Source: an uncultured Sulfitobacter sp.
GTDB taxonomy: Bacteria > Pseudomonadota > Alphaproteobacteria > Rhodobacterales > Rhodobacteraceae
Reading direction: 5' to 3'
Assembly (NCBI RefSeq): GCF_947497275.1
Contig: NZ_CANMFS010000002.1
Location: 496,001 to 560,000 of the forward strand
DNA: 64,000 nucleotides
Under the pieces are notes generated by a model. That model was not told the origin of the DNA, searched no databases, and saw nothing but the letters and a program-made list of their open reading frames with translations. A program made the position numbers and the translations under genes. Each line of letters starts with the position of its first letter. The stretch's first letter is position 1. This document shows positions 47,335-56,816 of the stretch, piece after piece.

Positions 47335-48639
47335 ATGTCACTTACAAAAACAGTCTATGCTGCGACGACCATGGCGCTTGTCACAGCAGGGAGTGCAACC
47401 GCCGAGAATCTTGTCATCGCGACGGTGAACAACGGCGACATGGTCCGCATGCAGGGCTATACCGACAATTTCACGGAAAAAACCGGCCATACCGTCGAGT
47501 GGGTCACACTGGAAGAGAACGTTCTGCGCCAGCGTGTCACTACAGATATCGCGGCAAAGGGCGGTTCATTCGACATCATGACAATCGGCATGTATGAAAC
47601 ACCCATCTGGGCGGCCAACGATTGGCTGGTCCCGCTGGACGGCCTGTCCGACGCGTACGATGCGGATGACATCCTGCCCGCGATGCGCGAAGGCCTGAGC
47701 TATGATGGCACGCTCTATGCCGCGCCGTTCTACGGCGAAAGCTCGATGATCATGTACCGCACCGACCTGATGGAGAAGGCCGGTCTGGAAATGCCACAGG
47801 CTCCGACGTGGGACTTCATCCGCGAAGCGGCGGCGGCGATGACGGATCGCGAAAACGACATCAACGGCATCTGCCTGCGCGGCAAGGCCGGCTGGGGTGA
47901 AGGTGGTGCGCTCATCACCGTGACGGCCAACTCCTTCGGTGCGCGCTGGTTCGACGAGGACTGGAACGCCCAGTTCGATCAGCCCGCCTGGAACGAAGCC
48001 CTCACGTTCTTTGTCGAGATGATGAACGAATCCGGCCCCAACGGCTATGCGACGAACGGCTTCAACGAGAACCTGAACCTGTTCCAGCAAGGCAAATGCG
48101 GCATGTGGATCGACGCGACTGTCGCGGCCTCCTTTGTGACCAATCCTGACGATTCCACGGTTGCCGACAAGGTCGGCTTTGCCCTCGCGCCAAACACCGG
48201 GAAGGGCAAGAACGCGAACTGGCTCTGGGCCTGGGCACTGGCGATCCCCGCCGGCACACAGAAGGAAGACGCCGCCAAGGAGTTCGTCGAGTGGGCGACT
48301 TCGAAGGAGTACATCGAGCTCGTCGCGGCCAACGAAGGCTGGGCGAACGTCCCTCCAGGTGCACGCACATCGCTGTACGAGAACGAAAACTACAAGGCCG
48401 TTCCTTTCGCAGCCATGACGCTTGAATCCATCAACGTGGCAGACCCGAAGAACCCGACGGTCGATCCGGTTCCTTACGTTGGCGTCCAGTTCGTCGCGAT
48501 CCCCGAGTTTGCGGGCATCGCAACGGAAGTCAGCCAGGAATTCTCCGCCGTCTACGCCGGTCAGCAGACCGTCGAGGAAGCGCTTGAGAAGGCACAGGCC
48601 CTGACCAACGACGCAATGGAAGCCGCTGGCTACCGCTAA
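47335..48639 (+). CDS. smoE: Sorbitol/mannitol ABC transporter substrate-binding protein
   Basis: The 434-residue product is a periplasmic binding protein of the extracellular family 1 type with signal peptide cleaved near ATA-ENL. It contains DIMTIGMYETPIWAANDWLVPLD and APFYGESSMIMYRTDL, similar to the SmoE proteins of Rhodobacter polyol transporters. It captures sorbitol, mannitol or related polyols for the SmoFG membrane pair. It is the first gene of the operon, has a good ribosome binding site (AGGAGGA), and is followed by a perfect stem-loop that may raise its level over the permeases. Assignment to polyols rests on the downstream dehydrogenases. Confidence 0.92.
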   Translation: MSLTKTVYAATTMALVTAGSATAENLVIATVNNGDMVRMQGYTDNFTEKTGHTVEWVTLEENVLRQRVTTDIAAKGGSFDIMTIGMYETPIWAANDWLVPLDGLSDAYDADDILPAMREGLSYDGTLYAAPFYGESSMIMYRTDLMEKAGLEMPQAPTWDFIREAAAAMTDRENDINGICLRGKAGWGEGGALITVTANSFGARWFDEDWNAQFDQPAWNEALTFFVEMMNESGPNGYATNGFNENLNLFQQGKCGMWIDATVAASFVTNPDDSTVADKVGFALAPNTGKGKNANWLWAWALAIPAGTQKEDAAKEFVEWATSKEYIELVAANEGWANVPPGARTSLYENENYKAVPFAAMTLESINVADPKNPTVDPVPYVGVQFVAIPEFAGIATEVSQEFSAVYAGQQTVEEALEKAQALTNDAMEAAGYR

Positions 48640-48650
48640 GCTGTCCGACT

Positions 48651-48680
48651 TTCGGGGGGCGGTCAGTCCTGCCCCCCGAA
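48651..48680 (+). terminator. Intercistronic stem-loop between smoE and smoF
   Basis: TTCGGGGGGC (48651-48660) and GCCCCCCGAA (48671-48680) are perfect 10-base arms with a 10-base loop. No long U tract follows, so it probably acts as partial attenuator or 3' stabiliser for smoE mRNA, which is common behind binding protein genes. Confidence 0.8.
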
Positions 48681-48750
48681 CATCGAAATTTTCTCCTTTC
48701 GCAGCTCCGTTCAAGATAACCTAGGGTTATCAACAGAGGAGGTATGCCCG

Positions 48751-49617
48751 ATGGCAACCCAACATTCCCGATCTGCCGCCCGCATCATGATGGCCCCCGC
48801 CGTCGTCTTGCTTCTCGGCTGGATGCTCATCCCGCTGATCATGACATTGATATTCTCGTTCAAGAAGTACCTGCCGATGCGCGGCGGCGATCTGGGGTGG
48901 GTCGGCTTCGAGAACTACGTCCGTTTCGTCAGTTCCAGCGCCTTCTGGCCATCGGTCTCCGCCACCTTGATCATCGTGGGCGGCGTGCTGGCGATCACCA
49001 TCGTCTTCGGCATCCTGCTGGCCATCCTGCTCAATCAGCCGATGTGGGGCCAGGGTGTCGTTCGAATTCTGGTGATTGCACCGTTTTTCGTCATGCCCAC
49101 TGTTTCCGCCCTTGTCTGGAAAAACATGTTCATGGATCCCACCAACGGCCTGTTCGCCCATCTGTGGCGGTTCTTCGGCGCCGAGCCGGTCTCGTGGCTG
49201 TCGGAGGCTTCCTTGCCCTCCATCGTGTTGATCGTGTCCTGGCAGTGGTTGCCCTTTGCCACGCTGATCCTGCTGACGGCGATCCAGTCGCTTGACAGCG
49301 AACAGTTGGAAGCCGCGGAAATGGATGGCGCGCCACCGCTCAAACGCTTCGCCTTTATCACCCTGCCCCACCTGAGCCGTGCCGTCACGATCGTGCTGCT
49401 GATCCAGACGATCTTCCTGCTGGCAATCTTCGCCGAAATCTTCGTCACCACGGGCGGCGCATTCGGAACCCGCACACTTACCTACCTGATCTTCCAGCGC
49501 GTGCTTGAAAGTCAGAACATCGGGCTTGGGTCCGCAGGTGGTGTTTACGCAATCATTCTCGCCAATATCGTTGCCATCTTCCTGATGCGCATCGTCGGCA
49601 AGAATCTCGACGCTTGA
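48751..49617 (+). CDS. smoF: Sorbitol/mannitol ABC transporter permease
   Basis: The 288-residue product has six predicted membrane helices and the binding-protein-dependent permease loop EAAEMDGAPPLKRFAFITLP that contacts the ATPase. It pairs with the next gene to form the inner membrane channel. An SD of GAGGAGGT lies seven bases before the ATG. It is separated from smoE by 111 bases including the stem-loop, and is spaced 10 bases from smoG. Confidence 0.93.
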   Translation: MATQHSRSAARIMMAPAVVLLLGWMLIPLIMTLIFSFKKYLPMRGGDLGWVGFENYVRFVSSSAFWPSVSATLIIVGGVLAITIVFGILLAILLNQPMWGQGVVRILVIAPFFVMPTVSALVWKNMFMDPTNGLFAHLWRFFGAEPVSWLSEASLPSIVLIVSWQWLPFATLILLTAIQSLDSEQLEAAEMDGAPPLKRFAFITLPHLSRAVTIVLLIQTIFLLAIFAEIFVTTGGAFGTRTLTYLIFQRVLESQNIGLGSAGGVYAIILANIVAIFLMRIVGKNLDA

Positions 49618-49627
49618 GGAGGATAGA

Positions 49628-50458
49628 ATGGCCCGCTCAGTAAAAACGCAACGCAAGATCATCAACACGGCCGCAGCCTGGGGCATTGGTTTGCTGATCT
49701 TCTTCCCGATCCTCTGGACGATCCTCACCAGCTTCAAGACCGAAGCAACGGCGATCGCAGACCCTCCGGTCTTCCTCGCTTTCAACTGGACGATGGAAAA
49801 CTACACTGCCGTTCTGGAGCGTTCGAACTATGCCAAGTTCCTGTGGAACTCGATTATCATCGCCGGCGGTTCCACGATCCTCGGTATCATTATCGCAGTT
49901 CCCGCCGCCTGGTCGATGGCCTTCGTGCCATCAAGACGGACCAAAGACATTCTGCTCTGGATGTTGTCGACCAAGATGCTGCCGGCCGTGGGTGTGTTGT
50001 ATCCGATCTACCTGATCTGCATCAAACTCGGGATCCTCGACAGCCGCATCGCGCTTGTCATCATCCTGATGTTGATGAACCTGCCGATCATCGTCTGGAT
50101 GCTCTACACCTACTTCCGCGAAATTCCGGGCGAGATCCTCGAAGCCGCGCGGATGGACGGTGCTTCGCTGAAGGAAGAGATCCTCTATGTTCTCACGCCA
50201 ATGGCGATCCCGGGCATTGCCTCGACCCTGCTGCTGAACTTTATCCTGGCGTGGAACGAGGCGTTCTGGACCCTGAACCTGACGGCGGCCAACGCGGCCC
50301 CTCTGACGGCCTTCATCGCCAGCTACTCCAGCCCCGAAGGGTTGTTCTTCGCCAAACTCAGTGCGGCCTCGACGATGGCCATCGCACCGATCCTCATTCT
50401 CGGCTGGTTCAGCCAGAAACAACTTGTCAGCGGCCTGACCTTTGGCGCCGTGAAATAA
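49628..50458 (+). CDS. smoG: Sorbitol/mannitol ABC transporter permease
   Basis: The 276-residue product has six predicted membrane helices and the permease coupling loop EAARMDGASLKEEILYVLTP. It is the second membrane subunit of the transporter. The N-terminus (RKIINTAAAWGIGLLIFFPILWTI) is the first helix. It follows smoF by 10 bases with GAGGAGGAT upstream and precedes the ATPase gene by 50 bases. Confidence 0.93.
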   Translation: MARSVKTQRKIINTAAAWGIGLLIFFPILWTILTSFKTEATAIADPPVFLAFNWTMENYTAVLERSNYAKFLWNSIIIAGGSTILGIIIAVPAAWSMAFVPSRRTKDILLWMLSTKMLPAVGVLYPIYLICIKLGILDSRIALVIILMLMNLPIIVWMLYTYFREIPGEILEAARMDGASLKEEILYVLTPMAIPGIASTLLLNFILAWNEAFWTLNLTAANAAPLTAFIASYSSPEGLFFAKLSAASTMAIAPILILGWFSQKQLVSGLTFGAVK

Positions 50459-50508
50459 ATCGCCCTCATGTAGCGTAGCGATAGGGCTACTGGAAAGGAA
50501 CCTGACCA

Positions 50509-51525
50509 ATGGGACAGATTAAACTCAATCAAGTGACCAAGAGCTTTGGCGATGTGCAAGTCATTCCACCGCTCGACCTGACAATCGAAGATGGCGAGTT
50601 CACGGTCTTTGTCGGACCGTCGGGTTGCGGCAAATCCACCCTGCTGCGCCTGATCGCGGGGCTTGAGGACATCACCTCCGGCCACATCGACATCGACGGA
50701 AGTGATGCCACCAACGTGCCACCCGCCAAGCGCGGTCTGGCGATGGTGTTCCAGTCCTACGCGCTTTATCCGCACATGTCGGTGCGCAAGAACATCGCGT
50801 TCCCGATGAAGATGGCGGGCGTGCCGGAGGACGAACAGAAGCGTCGGATAGACGCGGCCGCGAAGGCGCTGAACCTCACCGACTACATCGACCGCAAGCC
50901 GGGCCAGCTTTCGGGCGGGCAACGTCAGCGGGTCGCCATCGGTCGGGCCATTGTGCGTGAACCTTCGGCATTCCTGTTCGACGAGCCTCTGTCGAACCTC
51001 GATGCCGCATTGCGTGTCGGCATGCGGCTGGAGATCAGCGAGCTGCACAAGCGCCTTGCGACGACCATGATCTACGTCACCCACGACCAGGTCGAAGCGA
51101 TGACCATGGCCGACAAGATCGTCGTGCTGCGCGCCGGTTTCATCGAACAGGTCGGCTCCCCGCTTGAGCTGTACCACACGCCACGCAACGAGTTCGTGGC
51201 CGGCTTCATCGGCTCGCCCAAGATGAACCTGATCAAAGGCACCGAGGCGCAAAAGCACGGGGCCGCGACCATCGGTATACGCCCCGAGCACACTGACGTC
51301 AGCAAGACCGAAGGCATGTGGAAAGGCCGCGTCGGCGTGGCCGAGCATCTGGGATCGGACACGTTCATCCACGTCCACGACACAGGCCTCGAAACGGGGC
51401 CGGACGATCTTTTCACCGTGCGCATCACCGGCGACATCCAGGCCAAGCATGGCGACGATATCTACCTCACCCCACAGCTCGACAAACTGCACAAGTTCGA
51501 CGCGCAGGGCCTGAGGGTCGATTGA
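50509..51525 (+). CDS. smoK: Sugar ABC transporter ATP-binding protein (UgpC/MalK-like)
   Basis: The 338-residue product carries Walker [10 protein letters not shown] (about 38-46), [15 protein letters not shown] signature, Walker [13 protein letters not shown], and a C-terminal TOBE-type regulatory domain beginning near 235 ([11 protein letters not shown]). It powers polyol import at the cytosolic face of the membrane and pairs with SmoFG. The stop overlaps the smoS start by one base (TGATG). ATPases of this family sometimes serve several transporters. Confidence 0.93.
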   Translation: MGQIKLNQVTKSFGDVQVIPPLDLTIEDGEFTVFVGPSGCGKSTLLRLIAGLEDITSGHIDIDGSDATNVPPAKRGLAMVFQSYALYPHMSVRKNIAFPMKMAGVPEDEQKRRIDAAAKALNLTDYIDRKPGQLSGGQRQRVAIGRAIVREPSAFLFDEPLSNLDAALRVGMRLEISELHKRLATTMIYVTHDQVEAMTMADKIVVLRAGFIEQVGSPLELYHTPRNEFVAGFIGSPKMNLIKGTEAQKHGAATIGIRPEHTDVSKTEGMWKGRVGVAEHLGSDTFIHVHDTGLETGPDDLFTVRITGDIQAKHGDDIYLTPQLDKLHKFDAQGLRVD

Positions 51526-52295
51526 TGCAACTGGCTGGAAAAACAGCCCTGATAACAGGTGCCGCCCGTGGAATCGGGCGGGCCTTTGCAGCGGCCTACC
51601 TGCGCGAAGGCGCGCGGGTTGCCATTGCCGACATCGACGCGGCGCGCGCCGAGGCGACAGCCGATGCGTTGGGTGAGGATGCGATAGCGATCCGCATGGA
51701 TGTGACGGATCAAACCAGCATCGACGACGCAGTACGCAACACGGTCGATCGTTTCGGCCAGATCGACATCCTCATCAACAATGCCGCACTCTTTACCGCC
51801 TCCCCCATCGTCGAAATTGAGCGCGCCGATTACGCGCGGGTCTTTGACATCAACGTGGCCGGGACGCTGTTCACGACACAAGCCGTGGCCCGCCATATGA
51901 TAGCGCGGGGTGGTCGTGGCAAGATCATCAACATGGCCAGCCAGGCCGGACGGCGCGGCGAACCTCTGGTTGCGGTCTATTGCGCGACCAAGGCGGCAGT
52001 GATCAGCCTGACACAATCTGCCGGGCTTGATCTGATCAAACACGGTATAAACGTGAACGCAATTTCCCCAGGTGTCGTCGACGGCGAACACTGGGATGGC
52101 GTGGACGCGTTCTTTGCGAAACATGAACACAAGGCACCCGGTCAGAAGAAACGAGAAGTCGGCGCTGCCGTGCCTTTTGGACGCATGGGCACCCCCGACG
52201 ATCTGACCGGCATGGCCGTTTTTCTGGCCAGCGATGCGGCGAACTACATCGTCGCGCAAACCTATAACGTGGATGGTGGACAATGGATGAGCTGA
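51525..52295 (+). CDS. smoS: Sorbitol (polyol) dehydrogenase, SDR family
   Basis: The 256-residue product is a short-chain dehydrogenase with the nucleotide loop TGAARGIGRAF, NNAALF, catalytic Ser in NMASQAGRRGE and the YCATK catalytic pair. In Rhodobacter, SmoS (polyol dehydrogenase) oxidises D-glucitol to D-fructose, and galactitol to tagatose, with NAD in the cytosol. Length and C-terminus (TYNVDGGQWMS) match. The gene starts within the smoK stop and its 3' end overlaps mtlK by 13 bases, so all three are translationally coupled. A related xylitol or other polyol specificity is possible. Confidence 0.92.
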   Translation: MQLAGKTALITGAARGIGRAFAAAYLREGARVAIADIDAARAEATADALGEDAIAIRMDVTDQTSIDDAVRNTVDRFGQIDILINNAALFTASPIVEIERADYARVFDINVAGTLFTTQAVARHMIARGGRGKIINMASQAGRRGEPLVAVYCATKAAVISLTQSAGLDLIKHGINVNAISPGVVDGEHWDGVDAFFAKHEHKAPGQKKREVGAAVPFGRMGTPDDLTGMAVFLASDAANYIVAQTYNVDGGQWMS

Positions 52296-53776
52296 TCTCC
52301 CTTTCGAACGCAACGCTTGATCAACTGAACGTGGAACGCCCCCGCTATGACCGCGCGGCGCTGACAGCGGGTATCGTGCATATCGGCGTCGGGAACTTTC
52401 ACCGCGCGCATCAGGCGTGGTATCTGCACCGGCTGATGCAGGGCGGTCAGGCGCACGACTGGGCCATCATTGGTGCCGGCGTACGTCCCTACGACGCCGC
52501 GATGCGCGACAAGCTGCTGGCACAGGATTGCCTGACCACACTGATTGAACTCGATCCGAAAAATGTCTCGGCCGAGGTCGTCGGTTCGATGATCGGCTAT
52601 CTACCCATCGAAGAAGGCAATGCGCCGCTGATCCGTCAAATGTCGGATCCCGCCATTCGGATCGTCGCCATGACCGTGACCGAAAGCGGCTATTACATCG
52701 ACCCCGTCACAAAAGGCTTCGACGGCGCGCATCCGGATCTGGTCCATGATGCGGCGCGCCCGGACGCCCCCCGGACCGCGTTCGGCGCCATCGTCGCCGC
52801 CCTGCGCGCGCGCCGCAATGCAGGCCATGGGTCGTTCACCGGCCTGAGCTGCGATAACCTGCAGGGCAACGGTGACATCCTGCGCCAGACCGTTGTGTCG
52901 CTGGCCAGAATGTCCGACCCCGATCTTGCCGACTGGATCGAGAGCAACGTGACCTTCCCCAATTCGATGGTCGATTGCATCGCCCCCGCAACTGGCCCGA
53001 AAGAGCTGGCACTGGCCGCCGATTTCGGGATCAAGGATGCCGCCGTCGTTACCCACGAGGCGTTCCGCCAGTGGGTCATCGAGGACAAGTTCTGCGCCGG
53101 TCGTCCGGCGTGGGATCAGGTCGGCGCCACATTCTCGGATAATGTACACGCCTACGAGACAATGAAAATCCGTATCCTGAATGCGGGGCACCAGGTCATC
53201 GCCAATATCGGCGAGATACTGGCCATCGAGACCATCGCCGAATGTATGGCCCATCCCGGCATCCGCGACTTCTTCGGCAAGGTCCAGAGAACCGAAATCG
53301 CACCAACCGTCGCCCCCGTTCCGGGAAAAACACCTGTCGCGTACGTCGATCTGATCGAAGAGCGATTTTCCAACCCGCGGATCGTCGACACGACCCGGCG
53401 GGTGGCGTACGACGGCTCCGCCCGTCATCCCGGCTTTGTCCTGCCGATCCTGCGCGACCAACTGGCGGCCGGACGTTCCGTCGAAGGTCTCGCTCTGGTC
53501 GAGGCTTTTTGGGCCCGCATGTGCGCCGGCACCCGCGAGAACGGGACCGTGATCGAGGCAAACGATCCGATGTGGAATGACCTGACACAGGCTGCGCAGT
53601 CCGCAAAATCACGACCCGCAGCGTGGCTGGAGCAACGCAGGATCTACGGCGATCTGATCGAATCCAAGCCGTTTTCCGAGGCGTTCTGCAAATGGCTCCC
53701 GCTGATCTGGACCCAGGGGTGCGAAACCGCACTCAGCGAATATGCGCGGCACGCGCACGAAAAGGCGTCCGTCTAG
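52283..53776 (+). CDS. mtlK: Mannitol 2-dehydrogenase, long-chain type
   Basis: The 497-residue product belongs to the polyol-specific long-chain dehydrogenases, with the NAD loop IVHIGVGNFHRAHQAWY and the catalytic block MKIRILNAGHQVIANIG with Lys, Asn and His. It oxidises D-mannitol to D-fructose. Family relatives include fructuronate reductase and arabinitol dehydrogenase, but the operon setting and the family N-terminus favour mannitol. It is the last gene of the smo operon. The fructose made here is the substrate for the fructokinase upstream of gap. Confidence 0.93.
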   Translation: MDELISLSNATLDQLNVERPRYDRAALTAGIVHIGVGNFHRAHQAWYLHRLMQGGQAHDWAIIGAGVRPYDAAMRDKLLAQDCLTTLIELDPKNVSAEVVGSMIGYLPIEEGNAPLIRQMSDPAIRIVAMTVTESGYYIDPVTKGFDGAHPDLVHDAARPDAPRTAFGAIVAALRARRNAGHGSFTGLSCDNLQGNGDILRQTVVSLARMSDPDLADWIESNVTFPNSMVDCIAPATGPKELALAADFGIKDAAVVTHEAFRQWVIEDKFCAGRPAWDQVGATFSDNVHAYETMKIRILNAGHQVIANIGEILAIETIAECMAHPGIRDFFGKVQRTEIAPTVAPVPGKTPVAYVDLIEERFSNPRIVDTTRRVAYDGSARHPGFVLPILRDQLAAGRSVEGLALVEAFWARMCAGTRENGTVIEANDPMWNDLTQAAQSAKSRPAAWLEQRRIYGDLIESKPFSEAFCKWLPLIWTQGCETALSEYARHAHEKASV

Positions 53777-54186
53777 ATCTACGCAAGGCCCGTGTCGTTG
53801 ACCCCGCGCTTGAACCGTGTCTACCGGACGGTCCTTGCGTTCCCCTCAGCATGCTCGGCGCGTACGTCTCTGGCGTAGAACGGGAAACCGCCATCGGTCG
53901 CGAACGGCCGGATCCGGTGAACCTCTTTTCAGGTTTGCATCGCTCGATCTCGGAGAAAAGAACCGGGCGGGCCGCCCGCGTTCATCGCCGGTCAAATCCA
54001 TAGCCTGGACGACCTCACGAACACCATGATGAGACCGTCACGTTTCCTAAGGGACGTCTGCTCCGGACAGAGGGGGTGACGGCTTTGGAATGCCGCTACT
54101 GCCGTGTACTGGTCAATGGCCCTGCCCCGCCTGCGGTCTGACCATGCAAACCACCTCACATCGCCCGGGGTCACAACGGGCGTCGG
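53777..54186. other. Convergent intergenic region, no gene seen
   Basis: About 410 bases between mtlK and nirV, which converge. It holds a small dyad CGGGCGG-G-CCGCCCG at 53964-53978 and no coding frame with a domain. It is likely terminator space. Confidence 0.5.
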
Positions 54187-54930
54187 CTATGGCTTTTGGT
54201 CGGACACCAGCCGCATCCCGAGATGCGCGGGCGGCGCGCCCACGGCGCAACCGCCCCGCGCCGGATCGCGTTCGAGAAACGAAATCGCCGCGACATGCTC
54301 CCCGCCGACGAAGAACGCCGGGCAGCGGTCCGGTCTAAGCGTGCCCTCGTAGGCCCCCGCATAGCAGTCCGATGTCCATTCCCAAACGCTGCCGTCCAGA
54401 TCAGCGATGCCCTGCGACGTGGTCGCAAACGCCCCCTGGGCGCGCAATGTCCGCTTAGTTTGCGGCGCGGTCAGGTAGGCGGAGGCCCACGATAACTCCG
54501 GTGCGGTGAAGATCGGGTCGGGGGCCTGTGGCAGAACTTCCGCCGCCATATGCTCCCACTCCGCCAGACTGGGCAGCCGGAATTTGTACCCCGTGGTGCG
54601 GTTGATCCAATCAAGGTAGTGGCCCGCATCGACGAAGGAGAGGCCGGTTGCGGGGGTGGTTTCTGAGTTTTTTCCCGCCGGCGCCCGCAGCGTGATGCCG
54701 CACGCGCCCGCCCGCGCACAGGCGTTCCATTCCGCCACCGTGACCTCGTATTTCTGCACGAAAATCCGTGTGCCCAGCGGCATCACAACGGGGTAATCAG
54801 CCATCACCGGCGGATCGGCGGGATCGGGGCCGCGCTGAATCATCAGCGCGGCCCCGACAACGCCCACCCCGACGACCACCACCAATGCCGCTGTTCTGCG
54901 CAGGGATCTTTTAGGTCTGGCGACGGTCAT
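54187..54930 (-). CDS. nirV: NirV, formylglycine-generating-enzyme-like protein linked to NirK
   Basis: The 247-residue product has an N-terminal membrane anchor (RRTAALVVVVGVGVVGAALM) and an FGE-sulfatase domain (about 40-247) with EVTVAEWNACARAGACG, FRLPSLAEWEHMA, WEWTSDCYAG and AHLGMRLV. NirV proteins lie directly behind nirK in denitrifiers, and their role is unknown. Length is normal. It follows nirK by 18 bases on the same strand. The formylglycine-generating Cys pair is not clearly kept, so it is probably not an active FGE. Confidence 0.9.
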   Translation of the reverse strand: MTVARPKRSLRRTAALVVVVGVGVVGAALMIQRGPDPADPPVMADYPVVMPLGTRIFVQKYEVTVAEWNACARAGACGITLRAPAGKNSETTPATGLSFVDAGHYLDWINRTTGYKFRLPSLAEWEHMAAEVLPQAPDPIFTAPELSWASAYLTAPQTKRTLRAQGAFATTSQGIADLDGSVWEWTSDCYAGAYEGTLRPDRCPAFFVGGEHVAAISFLERDPARGGCAVGAPPAHLGMRLVSDQKP

Positions 54931-54948
54931 GGCCGGTCCCCTTCTCGG

Positions 54949-56166
54949 TCAGGTCTGGAATGCGCGGGGGGCCACGATCTGCTCCATCAGCGCGTTGTCC
55001 CACGCGCCCTCGACAACGAAATGCGCGGTGGCGCCCAGCAGGGCAGCCTCGATCAGATTGTGGTTCACGTAGGCATAAACGCCGGGCTGCTCGAAGGTGT
55101 ACATCGCCGCGACCGCACTGCCGCCGCGGACAAACCATGTCTCCATGCCGGTGTTGGGCGTATCGCTGAACGAGGTCTCCCAGACGTAGTTGCCATGCCC
55201 GCCGATAAGGTGCGGGCGCGAATCGCGGTTGGCCTGATTGTGGATCATCAGCACGGTCTCGCCGACACGGGCCTTCAGCGCATGCGCGCCTGTCAGGGCA
55301 CCCACCGCGCCGTTGAACACCGAATGGGTCGGGGTCAGGGTGCGCATCGCGTCCAGACTGTCGGCATAATCCTCGCCCGCTGTGGCATAGCTGATGTAAT
55401 CGCCGTTCTCGTCCATCGGCAGGTAATAGTCCTGCTCGCCGATATAGGCGATTGAGTCGTAGTACAGGGCGTTGCCGTCGCGGTCCTTGAGCCCGTCACG
55501 CGGCAGCACCATGACGGCACCGTTCATGCCGTGGCACACATGATAGGGGATCATCGCACCACCGGGGGCGCAGTGGTAGGTAAAGCACCCCGGCTTTGTC
55601 GCCTTCCAGCGCAGCACGCATTCCTCACCGGGATACACATGGGTCAGCCCGCCCCCGCCAAGCGCGCCGGTGGAGGCGTGGAAGTCGATGTTGTGCTCCA
55701 TCTGGCTGTCGGCGGGGTTGCGCAGCGTCAGCTCGATCATGTCGCCCTCGTGACACACGATCAGCGGCCCGGGGACCGACCCGTTGTAGGTCAGGGCCCA
55801 GATGCTGGCGCCCGTATCCTCGTCCACCACCATCAGTCGTTCGGTGGTATCCATGGTGATTTCGATGATTTTCGGACCGCCCGTTGCGACCTGTTCGTGA
55901 ATCGGCGCAAAGGGGGGGGCGACCATCTCCTGCTTAACGCGGGTATAGCCGGACAGATCGGCGGGTTTGGCCGCGCTGCCACGCGACTGATCGGCGGACG
56001 CCTTGTACAGATTGGCCGATTGCGTATTTGCCGCATACAGCTTGGGGCTGCGCGGCGCGGCCATGCCTTTCGCGCCGGTCAGGGCAGCGGCACCGGCCAG
56101 AACGGATCCGCGCAGAACATTGCGGCGGCTGGTTTTCATGAGGCCCGGATTGATGAACTTGGTCAT
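54949..56166 (-). CDS. nirK: Copper-containing nitrite reductase
   Basis: The 405-residue product reduces nitrite to nitric oxide in the periplasm. A Tat signal ([22 protein letters not shown]) lies after a ten-residue extension. Type 1 copper ligands appear as His in MEHNIDFHA and as [26 protein letters not shown] (Cys, His, Met); type 2 ligands lie in [15 protein letters not shown] and [10 protein letters not shown]. It is longer than most NirK (about 360-380) because of the N-terminal part; ATG 56166 may be too early, and ATG 56139 starts the Tat signal. Pseudoazurin upstream is the likely electron donor. NO made here goes to the NorCB reductase. Confidence 0.96.
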   Translation of the reverse strand: MTKFINPGLMKTSRRNVLRGSVLAGAAALTGAKGMAAPRSPKLYAANTQSANLYKASADQSRGSAAKPADLSGYTRVKQEMVAPPFAPIHEQVATGGPKIIEITMDTTERLMVVDEDTGASIWALTYNGSVPGPLIVCHEGDMIELTLRNPADSQMEHNIDFHASTGALGGGGLTHVYPGEECVLRWKATKPGCFTYHCAPGGAMIPYHVCHGMNGAVMVLPRDGLKDRDGNALYYDSIAYIGEQDYYLPMDENGDYISYATAGEDYADSLDAMRTLTPTHSVFNGAVGALTGAHALKARVGETVLMIHNQANRDSRPHLIGGHGNYVWETSFSDTPNTGMETWFVRGGSAVAAMYTFEQPGVYAYVNHNLIEAALLGATAHFVVEGAWDNALMEQIVAPRAFQT

Positions 56167-56190
56167 TTCGGTCTCCCCTTTGGGGGTTGC

Positions 56191-56217
56191 GCGGCACGGG
56201 TCGTCGCGTCGTGCCGC
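56191..56217 (-). other. Hairpin between pseudoazurin gene and nirK
   Basis: GCGGCACG (56191-56198) and CGTGCCGC (56210-56217) are perfect 8-base arms with an 11-base loop, 25 bases before the nirK ATG. No U tract follows. It may stabilise or partly end the pseudoazurin mRNA. Confidence 0.7.
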
Positions 56218-56241
56218 TAAATTTGATCTAAAAATATGGCG

Positions 56242-56673
56242 TTACAGATTGCCGAGTTGCGCTTCGAAACGCTCTTTGGCTTTTTTCGGCACCCGGCCTT
56301 CGAGAAAGCCGTCGGGGGCGGTGTCAGCGTCACCCACTTCGATCGTCATCACCATGCCCATCGCGTAGTGTGGCTTGCACATAACGCCATAGACGCCTTC
56401 GACATCGAAAGTAGCCTCGATTTCCTTGTTCATCTTGCCGATGAAGCTTTCGGCCCCTTCCGGCATCATGCCTTTCACGGTTTCGGCGTTGTGACCCTTG
56501 TCGGTCGGGACGAACAGAACGCTGTCACCGGCAGCGATTTGCAAGAACGAAGGCTCAAAGACCATCGTGCCCTCCGCCCCCTTGTTGAGCATCCTGACCT
56601 CGAAGGTCTCGGCATAACCGGCGCCGGACAGGGCAAGTCCGAGGGCGAGCGTTAATGAAGATGTGCGAAGCAT
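56242..56673 (-). CDS. Pseudoazurin
   Basis: The 143-residue product has a signal peptide (ending GYA-ETF) and one blue copper domain with the ligands His in GHNAETVKGMMPEG and Cys, His, Met in GVMCKPHYAMGM. Pseudoazurin carries electrons to NirK in the periplasm. It is transcribed from a promoter with a TTGCG-N4-CGCAA box 58 bases upstream of its ATG, shared with the divergent regulator gene, and lies 75 bases before nirK. The gene order suits coexpression of donor and enzyme. Confidence 0.94.
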   Translation of the reverse strand: MLRTSSLTLALGLALSGAGYAETFEVRMLNKGAEGTMVFEPSFLQIAAGDSVLFVPTDKGHNAETVKGMMPEGAESFIGKMNKEIEATFDVEGVYGVMCKPHYAMGMVMTIEVGDADTAPDGFLEGRVPKKAKERFEAQLGNL

Positions 56674-56730
56674 TTTGCTTTCCTTTCGATTGGTGTTGCA
56701 CGCACATTACGGCGACCCCGGCGGCCCACC

Positions 56731-56744
56731 TTGCGCTGGCGCAA
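56731..56744. promoter_or_regulatory. NnrR/FNR-type box, copy 1
   Basis: TTGCG-CTGG-CGCAA is a perfect inverted repeat, identical over all 14 bases to the copy at 57781. It lies between pseudoazurin (minus) and the Crp/Fnr regulator (plus) genes. The pattern TTGCG-N4-CGCAA is that of NnrR-type NO-responsive regulators. Confidence 0.85.
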
Positions 56745-56816
56745 CAAGAATGGCCGTGTTTTGTTGATGGGGATCTATTTGATGGCTCTGGCCGCGCAAC
56801 TATGCAAAATGCCGTT

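Noticed and set aside
53623..54003. 126-residue plus-strand frame past mtlK
   Set aside because: It begins inside mtlK out of phase and has no motif.
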